Origin: Yunchengibacter salinarum
Lineage (GTDB): Bacteria; Pseudomonadota; Alphaproteobacteria; Sphingomonadales; Kordiimonadaceae
Direction of reading: 5' to 3'
Length of the DNA stretch: 64,000 bases
Assembly: GCF_037658235.1 (NCBI RefSeq)
Contig: NZ_JBBJLN010000006.1
Span: 1-64,000, forward strand
A program made the position numbers and the translations under genes. Position 1 is the first letter of the stretch; every line of letters begins with the position of its first letter. Under the pieces are notes generated by a model. It worked only from the letters and a program-made list of their open reading frames with translations, was not told the origin of the DNA and ran no database searches. Positions 53,280 to 61,786 of the stretch are shown here, one piece after another.

Positions 53280-54271
53280 GACCGCCCCCCTTGGCCGCGT
53301 GCCGGGGCATCGGTGCGGATGGCCACCCGCAAGCGGGCCGACCGGGCGCGCGGATTGGCGGCGCATTCCGCGTCATCCGGCTTGATGGTGCCCTTTTTGG
53401 CCAGGTGAAAGGTGGGGGCCGGGCCGGTCTTGCCGGGATCGGGCCGATGGCGGCTGGCGGACGGGGTGCGCCCGCTGCGCTCGGCCATGAAGGTCTTGAC
53501 GCGCCGATCCTCCAGCGAATGGAAGCTGACCACCGCCAGCCGACCGCCCGGCGCCAGCAAACGTTCCGCCGCTTCCAGCCCGCGATCCAGTTCGCCCAGT
53601 TCATCATTCACATGGATGCGCAGCGCCTGAAAGGTGCGGGTGGCGGGATGGATGACTTTCCCCCCACCCTTGCGCGGCGGCCTGCGCCCGCCCATGGCGC
53701 GCGCCACGATATCCGCCAGTTCCGCGGTGCGGCTGATGGGGGCCTTGTCGCGGGCGGCGACGATGGCACGGGCCACACGGCGGCTGGCGCGCTCCTCGCC
53801 CAGCGTATAGATCAGGTCCGCCAGCGGGCCTTCTTCCATGCTGTTGACCACATCCGCCGCGCTTTCGCCTTCCCGGCTCATGCGCATATCCAGCGGCCCG
53901 TCATGGGAAAAGGAAAAGCCGCGCTCCGCCTCGTCCAGTTGAAAAGAGGAAACGCCAATGTCCAGCGCCACGCCGTGGGCCGGGGCGCCGCCCGCCTCGG
54001 CCACCAGCCGGTCCATCTCGGAAAAGCGGCCAGGCAGAAAGTGGAACCGCTCCCCCGCTTCCGCCCGCAAGGTCGCGGCACGGGGGGCGGCATCCGGGTC
54101 CCGGTCAATGGCATAAAGCGTGATGGGCGCCGCATCCAGAAGCGCGCGGGCATAGCCCCCGGCGCCGAAGGTGCCGTCCACATGACGCTCCCCCTCGGCA
54201 GGGGCCAGCGCGCGCACCACCGCATCCCGCAGCACGGGCACATGATTTCCCCTGGCGGCGATCGCGCTCAT
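53276..54271 (-). CDS. rsmH: 16S rRNA (cytosine(1402)-N4)-methyltransferase
   Basis: S-adenosylmethionine-dependent methyltransferase of the ribosome P site (also called MraW). 331 residues with HVPVLRDAVVRAL, GTFGAGGYARALL (SAM site), DIGVSSFQLDEAERGFSF and the C-terminal VVSFHSLEDRRVK. 4-base overlaps join it to mraZ and ftsL. Confidence 0.97.
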   Translation of the reverse strand: MSAIAARGNHVPVLRDAVVRALAPAEGERHVDGTFGAGGYARALLDAAPITLYAIDRDPDAAPRAATLRAEAGERFHFLPGRFSEMDRLVAEAGGAPAHGVALDIGVSSFQLDEAERGFSFSHDGPLDMRMSREGESAADVVNSMEEGPLADLIYTLGEERASRRVARAIVAARDKAPISRTAELADIVARAMGGRRPPRKGGGKVIHPATRTFQALRIHVNDELGELDRGLEAAERLLAPGGRLAVVSFHSLEDRRVKTFMAERSGRTPSASRHRPDPGKTGPAPTFHLAKKGTIKPDDAECAANPRARSARLRVAIRTDAPARGQGGRS

Positions 54272-54765
54272 GCCCCACCTCCCTCGCCGGGCCCGCCCGC
54301 GGAGGGCTGGCGGCCAAAAATGGGCATCATGCCGGGGGCGGCTTTGGCGGCGGTCTGCATCTGGCGCTGACGGTGGGGTTCGTAGGTGTCCGGGTCCCAG
54401 ATCTGGAAACGGGGACCAAGGCCGACAAAGGTGGCCCGATCCGAAATGCCGGCCCCGTCGCGCAGCGCAGCGGGGATCATCACGCGGCCTTCCGGGTCGA
54501 AAGCCAGTTGGTTGGCACCGGCCAGAATGGCGGTTGCCACGGCCATCTGATCGTCGTCATAGGGGCTGTAATCGCTGTAAAGCCGGTCGGAGATGCGTTC
54601 CAGAAACGCCATGTCGGCGCCTTCAATGCACGGCAGATTGAGGGAGGCATACAGCACGATGCCCGCAAAGCTGCTTTCCTGCACGGCACCGCGAAAGGCG
54701 GCGGGTACCGAAACCCGCCCCTTCTTATCGACCCTGTTGGTCACTGTTGACGTAAATAGCGCCAT
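54268..54765 (-). CDS. mraZ: Transcriptional regulator MraZ
   Basis: DNA-binding protein at the head of the dcw operon; in E. coli it represses its own operon by binding TGGG repeats. The 165-residue protein has two SpoVT/AbrB-type MraZ domains: the first with NRVDKKGRVSVPAAFR, the second with AFDPEGRVMIPAALRDGAG, then FVGLGPRFQIWDPDTYEPH. It is about 20 residues longer than the E. coli protein because of a Gly/Pro-rich tail. The candidate operator is at 54898-54942. Confidence 0.96.
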   Translation of the reverse strand: MALFTSTVTNRVDKKGRVSVPAAFRGAVQESSFAGIVLYASLNLPCIEGADMAFLERISDRLYSDYSPYDDDQMAVATAILAGANQLAFDPEGRVMIPAALRDGAGISDRATFVGLGPRFQIWDPDTYEPHRQRQMQTAAKAAPGMMPIFGRQPSAGGPGEGGGA

Positions 54766-54897
54766 GCCGCGATGCCCCCGACGGTGCCCGTTCCACTGGC
54801 GCGCATACCCAATTGATTCCCGATCCGGTGGTTTCCGGCCTGATCAGGACCGACCCCGGACTCCAAACCAAATGCCCTCAGACCCGATGCGCCCCTC

Positions 54898-54942
54898 TGG
54901 GAAGGTCATTTATGGGATATCATGGGAAAATATGGGGGTCAA
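54898..54942 (-). promoter_or_regulatory. mraZ: mraZ/dcw promoter with TGGGN operator repeats
   Basis: On the minus strand, -35 TTGACC (54937-54942), 17 bases, then -10-like TATCCC (54914-54919) gives a start near 54907 and a leader of about 140 bases. On the plus strand, TGGGA, TGGGA and TGGGG begin at 54913, 54923 and 54933 with exact 5-base spacers; another TGGGA is at 54898. TGGGN-N5 repeats are the known MraZ target, so autorepression over the promoter is likely. Confidence 0.7.
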
Positions 54943-55099
54943 CGACACACACCCCCACCCTGCCCCGGAATGGCGCCAAATAAAAGCCATGCTTTCGAGC
55001 CGCAACCAAAGAAAAACAGCCGCTTGCCCGCAAGTGTTCATATTATGTTCTATTTTGGGAAAAGCCACGCCTGATCATGGGCCGGGCAACGATCCGTGC

Positions 55100-55276
55100 C
55101 CCATGGCAACCCATGGCCGCGCGGGACGGCAAAAGAACCGCTGCGAGTCGGGCTTTTGGCGAACATGGAAATCCATCAGAAAAATCAGCAAACTAAAAGG
55201 AAATTACCGCCGCATCCCCGACGTAAGGAAAAAGGGCGACCCCATGCCGGAATCGCCCTGTCCCATGTTTTCCCAT
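55100..55276 (-). promoter_or_regulatory. Two distal TGGGN pairs in the opposite orientation
   Basis: On the minus strand TGGGT-N5-TGGGG (55100-55114) and TGGGA-N5-TGGGA (55262-55276) each keep the 10-base period of the MraZ repeat. They lie 330 to 510 bases upstream of mraZ and point the other way from the proximal set. Confidence 0.4.
55229..55258 (-). terminator. Intrinsic terminator after the metalloprotease gene
   Basis: On the minus strand GGGCGA/TCGCCC, extended inward by four wobble or GC pairs with a 5-base loop, is followed by a TTTTTCC tract. It lies about 60-90 bases after the stop at 55320. Confidence 0.75.
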
Positions 55277-55319
55277 GGGGGTGGCACCGCCCTGTCGGAA
55301 GGCGGTGGCCCCGCCCCGG

Positions 55320-57803
55320 TCAGCGCAGGGGCGCGTGCCAGCCATTCCCGGTGCCGATGGGGCTGCCGGGCGGCACATCCGGCGCCGGGGGTATGGCGGG
55401 TCCGGCCTGATCGGCGCGGGCCTCGGCCCGGTCCATGGTGTCCAGAAGGGTTCTGGCGTGCGCTTCATGCTGGCCGTGCAACCGGGCCAGGCTTTGCCGC
55501 ACCCGGTCCAGCGCCATGCGCGCGGCGGCCCGAACCGGCGCCGGGTGCGTCTCCGTCAGGGCCAGGTCCAGCAGCCGGGCCACATAGCGGGTCTGCACCA
55601 GCTTGCGCAGGCGGATGGCGTTGTCCGGCGCATTGCGCCTGAGCGGCATGAGCGCCGAATGCAACCGCGCCAGCACGCCTTCCAGCCCCGGATGATTGCC
55701 CGGCCCGCCCCGCTGCATGGCCAGCCGCGCCGCCCGTCGCGGCGCCAGAATGGCGTTCAGGGTCAGGTCCGCCGCGCTGCGGGCGGCGGCCATGGGATCG
55801 AACAGGGGGCCGCTGTCATGTTTGAACACCTCCCGCTCATATTGCAGGTCGCCCATGCGTCCCCCGGTGGGGCTGAGCGCCCGCACCAGCGGGTCCGAAA
55901 TGGCCAGTGTCTCCGGCTCCAGCGCCATCAGAAGCGCATTCAGGGCCGCTTCCTGACGGGGCCAGGGAACCATGCTGGCCGCGCCCCGGCCATCGCCCCG
56001 GCGGCGATAGGCGAAGGTCACCCCGCCCAGTGTCTTGGCGGCGGCTTCCTGCTGATAGCGGTGATACAGGTAAAGCGGCACGAATTTGCGCTGCAAGGCT
56101 TTCTGGCTTTCGCCGTCACGCAGCCGGTCCATGCCGAAGCGGGCCAGGGCATAGGCGCGCACCTTCAAGGTTTCCTTCAGGCTGGCCACCGGGTCCGATC
56201 CGGTATCCCAAAGCCCGCCGCGCGGGTGGCCGGTACCCACGGCCCGGCTGTCCGCATCCGAAACGAAGGCGAGCCCGCCCTCGTCCAGTTCCCGGATCAG
56301 CGCTTGAGGGGTGTTGGCCCCGTCCGTCCGCCTTGCGTACAGGAAGCGGGCGGCCCATTTGTCGAACCGGCCAATGCCCGCATCATAGGCGCGGGACACA
56401 TCCAGCCCGTCCGCCCCGACCCGGATCAGCGGGGCGGGATAATCCATCACGCTGGCCCGGTCATTGGTGCTGGCGGCCATATTATGGGCAAAGCCCAGCG
56501 CGTGGCCCACCTCATGGGCGGCAAGCTGGCGAATCCGGTCAAGCGCCAGTTCAACCGGGTCGTCATCGGCCCCGCTGCCGGTGGCGTCCGCCCCCAGCAA
56601 CGCTTCAAAAATAGCGATATCCTGCCGCACTCGAAGCGATCCCAGCAGCACCACGCCGCGCAGGATTTCCCCCGTGCGCGGGTCCGCCAGCGGCATCCCG
56701 TAGGACCAGCCCCGCGTCGCCCGGTGCACCCAGTTGATGACATTATAGCGCGCATCCAGCGGGTGGACGCCTTCCGGCAACAGCTTCACCTGAAAGGCAT
56801 TGTCATAGCCCGCCGCGGCAAAGGCATCGGCCCACCAGGACGCGCCTTCCACCAGCGCGGAGCGGATCGGCTCCGGCGCGCCGCGATCCACATAAAAGGT
56901 GATGGGCCTGATCGGGCTTTCCGGGTCATCGGGGTTCTGCGGCGACAGGCGGAAACGACGGGCGAACCGGGTAACCGGATCGGTGCCGAGCGGGGCCGCC
57001 ATATCCACCCGTGCCAACCCGATCATGGCGGCGCGCTCGTCAAACGGGCGGGGCGTATAGCCGTCGTCCGGCAGGCGCATGAGGGTGGAATGGGCGGTAA
57101 GCGTGACCGCCTCCGGCACCGGCGTGGTGCGCCGCACATAGCGCCCCGGCTCCGTCCCCTTGAAGGTGAGCGTCACATCGATTTCGATATTGTCGGGAAA
57201 GGCATGGACCCCGTTCATATCCACGAAAGAACGCCCGTCATCCAGGCTGTAGCTGCCCTGCCCCCGATCCTTCAGGCGCTGGGCCACGCCGATGGCATCC
57301 CGCACCAGAAAACCGGTCACATCCACCAGCAGCCGACCGGTATCGGGCGCCCGCGCCGCCACACTGCCGGACCAGACGATGGAGCGGGCGAAACTGTCCC
57401 GCACGGCGGCCCGTTCCGCCGCATCGGGGCTGTCGGCGCGAAAGGCCGTGTTTTCCACCACGGCCATCACGCGCTTGCCCTGCACATCAAAGCGCAGAAG
57501 CTGGCTGCCGGTTGGCAGGCTGCGATCCAGCCCCACGGGGTTGCTGCCAAGGCCCGCAGTCAGGTAGCGGGCATGGATATAGCGCCCGGCCACGCCGCGC
57601 GCGTCCGGCGCGGGCAGGCTCAGGAAAACGCGCCCCTCCTGCCGGTCCAGATACAGGGGGATCAGGCCGGGAAGGTGTTCCAGCGCCGCGATGCGGCTGT
57701 CATAATCAGCCGCTTCCTGTTCCGCCGCGCTGGCAACCGGGCCCGTTCCCGCCACCATCAGCAGCAGCCCCATCATCCGCACAAACCCTGTCATGCCGCT
57801 CAT
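55320..57803 (-). CDS. Exported zinc-dependent metalloprotease (DUF5117/DUF4953 type)
   Basis: Predicted secreted or periplasmic protease of 827 residues. A signal peptide (MMGLLLMVAGTGPVASA) is followed by an N-terminal DUF5117-like region, a DUF4953-type central domain with YVDRGAPEPIRSALVEGA, NVINWVHRATRGW and the zinc motif AHEVGHALGFAHN (HExxHxxxxxH, about residue 430) with a downstream VMDYP Met-turn. A helical C-terminal region follows. No partner genes adjacent; a terminator follows. It sits between rnpB and mraZ, which are adjacent in many alphaproteobacteria. Two close ATGs (57803, 57794) are possible starts. Confidence 0.85.
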   Translation of the reverse strand: MSGMTGFVRMMGLLLMVAGTGPVASAAEQEAADYDSRIAALEHLPGLIPLYLDRQEGRVFLSLPAPDARGVAGRYIHARYLTAGLGSNPVGLDRSLPTGSQLLRFDVQGKRVMAVVENTAFRADSPDAAERAAVRDSFARSIVWSGSVAARAPDTGRLLVDVTGFLVRDAIGVAQRLKDRGQGSYSLDDGRSFVDMNGVHAFPDNIEIDVTLTFKGTEPGRYVRRTTPVPEAVTLTAHSTLMRLPDDGYTPRPFDERAAMIGLARVDMAAPLGTDPVTRFARRFRLSPQNPDDPESPIRPITFYVDRGAPEPIRSALVEGASWWADAFAAAGYDNAFQVKLLPEGVHPLDARYNVINWVHRATRGWSYGMPLADPRTGEILRGVVLLGSLRVRQDIAIFEALLGADATGSGADDDPVELALDRIRQLAAHEVGHALGFAHNMAASTNDRASVMDYPAPLIRVGADGLDVSRAYDAGIGRFDKWAARFLYARRTDGANTPQALIRELDEGGLAFVSDADSRAVGTGHPRGGLWDTGSDPVASLKETLKVRAYALARFGMDRLRDGESQKALQRKFVPLYLYHRYQQEAAAKTLGGVTFAYRRRGDGRGAASMVPWPRQEAALNALLMALEPETLAISDPLVRALSPTGGRMGDLQYEREVFKHDSGPLFDPMAAARSAADLTLNAILAPRRAARLAMQRGGPGNHPGLEGVLARLHSALMPLRRNAPDNAIRLRKLVQTRYVARLLDLALTETHPAPVRAAARMALDRVRQSLARLHGQHEAHARTLLDTMDRAEARADQAGPAIPPAPDVPPGSPIGTGNGWHAPLR

Positions 57804-57936
57804 GGCATCGCCCCCGTCGATTGTTGCTGTTCAAGGGCTCGATCCTAAGCATGGTCCGGCGAAATGAAAAGCACCCCGATCCGACGATCACGGGCCGCGA
57901 GCGGGCGGCGGGCAGAGCGCGAACAGGGCGGGAAAA

Positions 57937-58373
57937 GTGCGGCGAGGGCCTGTAAGCCGGGTTCTGTCCAGCCCGCGATACGGGCCTGGTCAACCATTCA
58001 TCTAGGCGCGCCGTTGCCGACGCGCTCCAGCGACCGACCTGAACAACAGCCCGGAAGGGGGCCTGTCCGGCCAAGGCCGGACCCGTCGTTCCACTTGGTC
58101 TTGCTCCCGGTGGGGTTTACCTGGACCGCCCCCGTTGCCGGGGGCGCGGTGCGCTCTTACCGCACCCTTTCAGCCTTACCGACGCGCCGCCGCCTGCCCC
58201 AAGGGGCGGGCGCGGCGCCGGTCGGCGGTTTGCTTTCTGTGGCACTTTCCCTGAAGCGACGCACAAGTGCGCCGCCCCGCCGGACATTATCCGGCACCGT
58301 TCTTCCGTGGAGCCCGGACTTTCCTCTCCCGGCTCAAAAGCCGGCAGCGGTTGACCGGCCCCCGCCGCGCACC
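57937..58373 (-). ncRNA. rnpB: RNase P RNA (bacterial type A)
   Basis: Ribozyme component of RNase P, maturing tRNA 5' ends. The minus strand contains the universal signatures in order: GAGGAAAGTCCGGGCTCC (P4 5' strand, 58309-58326), ACAGAAA, GGTAAACCCCACC, AGATGAATGG and ACAGAACCCGGCTTA (P4 3' strand, about 57953-57968). P1 pairs GGCGGGGGCC with GGCCCTCGCC at the ends, and TTTTC follows at 57933-57936. The 5' and 3' ends are estimated from P1 pairing. Confidence 0.95.
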
Positions 58374-58558
58374 TCATGTAAGACCTTTGGGGGCCGAGCG
58401 CAATCACCCACAGGGCAAATCCGGGGCAAAATGCCCCGCGCGGCATGATCGGCCCTTGCAAGGGGGCCGGGCTTTGGGGCAGGCTCCTGACCGCGCGCCC
58501 GTGGGACGCAGGCTCAGGGTGGCGCGGATGGCAGCCAGCAACGCAAGGATCGTCACGC

Positions 58559-58810
58559 ATGACCAACCGCCTCAGCACTCTCGTCCGCATCAGCGCGAAA
58601 AGCGGCCTTGCCGGGCTCGCCCTGCTCGGTCTGGCGGCCTGTGGCGGCGGCGGGGACGCCGTGGTGTTCGACACCACCCTCGGCCCGCGCACCAACAACC
58701 AGATCAAGGAACTGCCCGGCGGCCTTGCCGGTGACCAGGACAATGCCAATTATTCCGGCAGCATCCAGGGCAAGGGCATGACCGACCCGGATGGCGACGA
58801 CGGGCAATAA
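58559..58810 (+). CDS. Small lipoprotein
   Basis: 83-residue precursor with a signal helix and lipobox LGLAAC followed by four glycines. The mature part is about 55 residues: a short TTLGPRTNNQIKELPGG block and an acidic, Gly/Asn/Asp-rich tail (TDPDGDDGQ). AAGGAT precedes ATG 58559. No family recognised. It is oriented away from rnpB and converges with the tetR gene. Conservation in other genomes would be needed to trust it fully, but the signal and ribosome binding site are good. Confidence 0.6.
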   Translation: MTNRLSTLVRISAKSGLAGLALLGLAACGGGGDAVVFDTTLGPRTNNQIKELPGGLAGDQDNANYSGSIQGKGMTDPDGDDGQ

Positions 58811-58871
58811 GCGCCCGGCCGGGCCGATCGGATCAAGCCCGTCAGGTAACATTCGTCAGGAATAGCTTTCT

Positions 58872-59552
58872 TCAGGCGCGGTACAGATCCAGGAATGTGC
58901 GGGTGCAGTCCGCCGCGTGGCGGCGAATGTCATCCTCGTCCACCTTGTCGATCAGGCCGATCGCCAGCAGAAAGTGATAGCGCCCCTGCAACAGGGCGAT
59001 AAGCTGGTTGGCGGCCCGGTCCACATTGTCGATCCGCAGGCTGCCCTCATCCACCCGGCGGCGCAGGAAATCCGCCAGGCTCAGGATCATGTCCTCAGGC
59101 CCGGACGCCCAGAAAAGGCGCGCCAGTTCCGGCCCCTGCGGCGCGCCGGATACCAGCAGGCGGAACATGGATATGGCTTCCTGTGACAGCAGCAGCCGGG
59201 CATATACCAGCGATATGGCGTGAATCTGGTCCTCCACCCCGGCGCCCTCAATGCCTTCAAGCGCCTGTTCGGCGAAGCTGTCCTGCATCCGGTAACGCAC
59301 GGCGGCGCTGAAAAGCTGTTCCTTGCCGCTGAAATGGCTATAGACGGTCTGCTTGGACACACCGGCGCGGCGGGCCACCTCGTCCATGCTGGTGCCCTCG
59401 AACCCGTTTTCCATGAACAGGTCCACCGCCGACTCCAGAATCGCCGTGTTCTTGGCCTCGCAGCGGGGGCGCCCGCGACCGGCCGACTTGGACCGGCCAG
59501 CCACGCCCACGGGCGAGGGATGCGGTGTCAGCATTTCAGCTTTGCTCACCAT
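58872..59552 (-). CDS. TetR/AcrR-family transcriptional regulator
   Basis: 226-residue repressor with an N-terminal basic tail (about 30 residues), a TetR helix-turn-helix (AILESAVDLFMENGFEGTSMDEVARRAGVSKQTVYSHFSGKEQLF as separate short segments at about 38-82) and a C-terminal all-helical ligand domain of the AcrR type (LLVSGAPQGPELARLFWASG). A divergent or neighbouring target is not obvious: the gene behind its start ends at 59664 on the same strand. Ligand unknown. Confidence 0.88.
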   Translation of the reverse strand: MVSKAEMLTPHPSPVGVAGRSKSAGRGRPRCEAKNTAILESAVDLFMENGFEGTSMDEVARRAGVSKQTVYSHFSGKEQLFSAAVRYRMQDSFAEQALEGIEGAGVEDQIHAISLVYARLLLSQEAISMFRLLVSGAPQGPELARLFWASGPEDMILSLADFLRRRVDEGSLRIDNVDRAANQLIALLQGRYHFLLAIGLIDKVDEDDIRRHAADCTRTFLDLYRA

Positions 59553-59663
59553 GACTCTCCATCATATGCAGCCGATGGGCCGCATTGGCCGTGCCCCTTC
59601 AAAACCGGGGCCTGACCGATTTATGGCAGCTTTTACCGCTGACTGCAAAAGGGGAAACGACCG

Positions 59664-60920
59664 TCAGGATGCCGGATCGCCACCGTCGCCGGGTGACAGC
59701 ATCACCGCCATGCGGGCAAGGCCGATGGCCTGATTGTCGTCATCTTCCATCGCCTTGACGATCGCCCCGGCCTGATCCACCGCGCCGCTGGCAACCACCG
59801 GCGCCATCAGGGACAGGCGAAGCTGATCACGCTCATAGCTGTCGTCGATTTCGGACTCGATGGCGGCCAGCAGCACCGACACCCGCTCCAGAAAGGCGGG
59901 CGTGGCATCCGTTGCCGACAGCGTCTGGAAATAGCGCACGCGCTCTTCCAGATTGCCGAAATCGTCCAGCCGCTCAAGGGCGGCGGAAAGCGCCCCGGTG
60001 CCCGCTTCCGCCGGGCCGATCAGCCGCGCCATGGTCTGCCGGGCGCCGGTGGAGCGCAGATTGGAAATGGCGGAGCGCGCCGCTTCAAGCGCCGGGGCGA
60101 ACAGGGCGCTGTCACCGAGGTCCGCGTCATACAGGGCCCGCACCTTTACCGCGGTGGCCCGTGCGCTGGCAGGGTTGCCGACGGCACCGGTCAGCAGCGC
60201 ATCCGCTTCATCGAACAGGGCGTCCCGCTGCTTCGCCTGGTCCAGCCGGTGATGCAGAATCCCCACCAGCACCAGCCCGCGATACCGGTCCAGCATGGCA
60301 TCATGGCCACGCACCTTGTCCGCCAATGCGGCAAGGTCGCGCGCTTCGATCTCGGCCACGGGGGCGCGGCTGAGCAGCTTCATTTCCCGCCAGAAGGCCC
60401 GGCGCGCATCATCCATCCGCGCCAGTGCCTTTTGCGCGCCCGACATGTTGCCCGCATTCGCCGCTTCCTCGGCAATGCCGGCATAGACCTGATCCTGAAT
60501 ATTGCCGATATCAATGCTTTCGGCCAGCTTGAGCGCCTGATCCACCTGGCCCGCGCGGGCCAGAAGCGGTGCGATCTGGCGGGCCTTTTCCTGCATCACC
60601 AGCGACAGCCCGGCGGATCGGGCCTCCTCCAGCGCCAGGGTCAGGGTCTGGCGCGCGCGCCCGGTCTGGCCAAGATCGATGAGCGACTCCGCAACCGCCG
60701 TAAGCACGCGGGCCCGTTCCAGCGCCAGGCTTTCATCCACCACCGTCTGCAAGGGCGCATTCAACGCGCACTGGCGGGTGGGCGCCGTCAAACAGCCCAG
60801 GGTGTGTTCATTGGGCGTGTGGGTGCTGGTGAACCCGTTTTCATCTGACTGGTCCTGCACGGTGGCAAACGATGGCAGCGCCAAGGCCACCGCCATCAGG
60901 GCCGGTGTGAAAAGACTCAT
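59664..60920 (-). CDS. Exported helical-repeat (TPR-like) protein
   Basis: 418-residue precursor with a signal peptide (SLFTPALMAVALALPSFA). The mature protein is a chain of Ala/Leu-rich helical hairpins resembling TPR or Sel1-like repeats, for example ARVLTAVAESLIDLGQTGRARQ, ARAGQVDQALKLAES and AANAGNMSGAQKALARM. An acidic linker and one Cys pair (LGCLTAPTRQC) lie near the N-terminus. ATG 60920 has GAGG close upstream and is preferred to ATGs at 60932 and 61046. It follows the AmpD-like gene by 74 bases. Function unknown. Confidence 0.72.
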   Translation of the reverse strand: MSLFTPALMAVALALPSFATVQDQSDENGFTSTHTPNEHTLGCLTAPTRQCALNAPLQTVVDESLALERARVLTAVAESLIDLGQTGRARQTLTLALEEARSAGLSLVMQEKARQIAPLLARAGQVDQALKLAESIDIGNIQDQVYAGIAEEAANAGNMSGAQKALARMDDARRAFWREMKLLSRAPVAEIEARDLAALADKVRGHDAMLDRYRGLVLVGILHHRLDQAKQRDALFDEADALLTGAVGNPASARATAVKVRALYDADLGDSALFAPALEAARSAISNLRSTGARQTMARLIGPAEAGTGALSAALERLDDFGNLEERVRYFQTLSATDATPAFLERVSVLLAAIESEIDDSYERDQLRLSLMAPVVASGAVDQAGAIVKAMEDDDNQAIGLARMAVMLSPGDGGDPAS

Positions 60921-60993
60921 GAAACCTCGCATCGTCAAAAGGGCGCGCCGCATTCCGGCGCAGTCAGTGCCCAAACGCCTGCCCGGCCTGTTT

Positions 60994-61779
60994 TCAGGAA
61001 CGGCTGAGTGCGGCGATGTGATCCACGGCATTGCGGGTCTCCTCATCCATGATTTCGGTTACAATTTCGTGACAGGCGGGCACATCTTCCACGCCCGGAT
61101 GGGGGGTGCGCGCCATGAAGTGGCGCTGAAACGCCCCTATCAGCGGGGAAAGCGCGCCTGTCATGCCATCAAGCGCGGGAACCTTGTAGCCGATCCGCCG
61201 CAGATCACGGCAAAGCCCATCCACCGCCGGGCCGCTGGCGCCCGGTGCCAGTTCCGGCAGCGGCGGCCCCGGCGGGCCGGATACGGGCACAGGGGGCAGG
61301 CCATACCCCTGCCGCGCCAGCCGCCCCCAGGGAAACAGCTCCCCCGGATCGGCTTTACGGCCCGGCGCCACATCGCTATGGCCCACCAGGGCGGCGGGCG
61401 GCAGATCGTACCGGTCGAAAAGATCAGCCAGCAGCGCTTCCAGCGTGGCGATCTGCCCTTCCGGGAAGGGGCGATAGCCGAATTCCACGCCCGGATTGAC
61501 CAGTTCTATGCCGATGGACGTGTGATTCACATTGTCCCGGCCCGCCCAGCAGGACACACCCGCGTGCCAGGCCCGGCGCGTTTCTTCCACAAGCTGGAAC
61601 AGGCGGCCATCTTCCTCGATCAGATAATGGGCGGATACCTTTGCCGCCGGGTCCCGCAGCCGGTGCAGCGCTTCGGCGCCGGTTTCCATGCCGGTATAAT
61701 GCACCACCACCAGATCCACTTCGGCCCCTTCGGGGCGGGCATCGTGATTGTCCGACGGCGCAAGGAGGATATTCAGCAT
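60994..61779 (-). CDS. N-acetylmuramoyl-L-alanine amidase, AmpD-like with peptidoglycan-binding domain
   Basis: Zinc amidase cleaving the amide bond of muropeptides. The 261-residue protein has the Amidase_2 fold: VVHYTGMETG (first His ligand), SAHYLIEEDG, HTSIGIELVN (second), and VGHSDVAPGRKADPGELFPW (third His and catalytic residues). A C-terminal PG_binding_1-like domain follows from about 175. No signal peptide is present, which favours a cytoplasmic recycling role, although the added binding domain is more usual in exported AmiD-like enzymes. It starts 7 bases after the transporter gene. Confidence 0.88.
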   Translation of the reverse strand: MLNILLAPSDNHDARPEGAEVDLVVVHYTGMETGAEALHRLRDPAAKVSAHYLIEEDGRLFQLVEETRRAWHAGVSCWAGRDNVNHTSIGIELVNPGVEFGYRPFPEGQIATLEALLADLFDRYDLPPAALVGHSDVAPGRKADPGELFPWGRLARQGYGLPPVPVSGPPGPPLPELAPGASGPAVDGLCRDLRRIGYKVPALDGMTGALSPLIGAFQRHFMARTPHPGVEDVPACHEIVTEIMDEETRNAVDHIAALSRS

Positions 61780-61786
61780 GAAAGAC

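Larger units (their letters stand above)
54766..55319. other. Regulatory region upstream of mraZ
   Basis: No credible gene in 554 bases. It holds the promoter/operator of the dcw operon (54898-54942), two further TGGGN pairs on the minus strand (55100-55114, 55262-55276), and the terminator of the upstream metalloprotease (55229-55258). Base composition is lower in GC at 54990-55080 and 55160-55215 than in the genes around it. Confidence 0.6.

Noticed and set aside
55275..57848. 857-codon plus-strand frame over the metalloprotease
   Set aside because: Antisense shadow of a gene with a clear zinc motif and signal peptide.
57864..58448. Plus- and minus-strand frames over the RNase P region
   Set aside because: The conserved RNase P RNA signatures on the minus strand account for the region.
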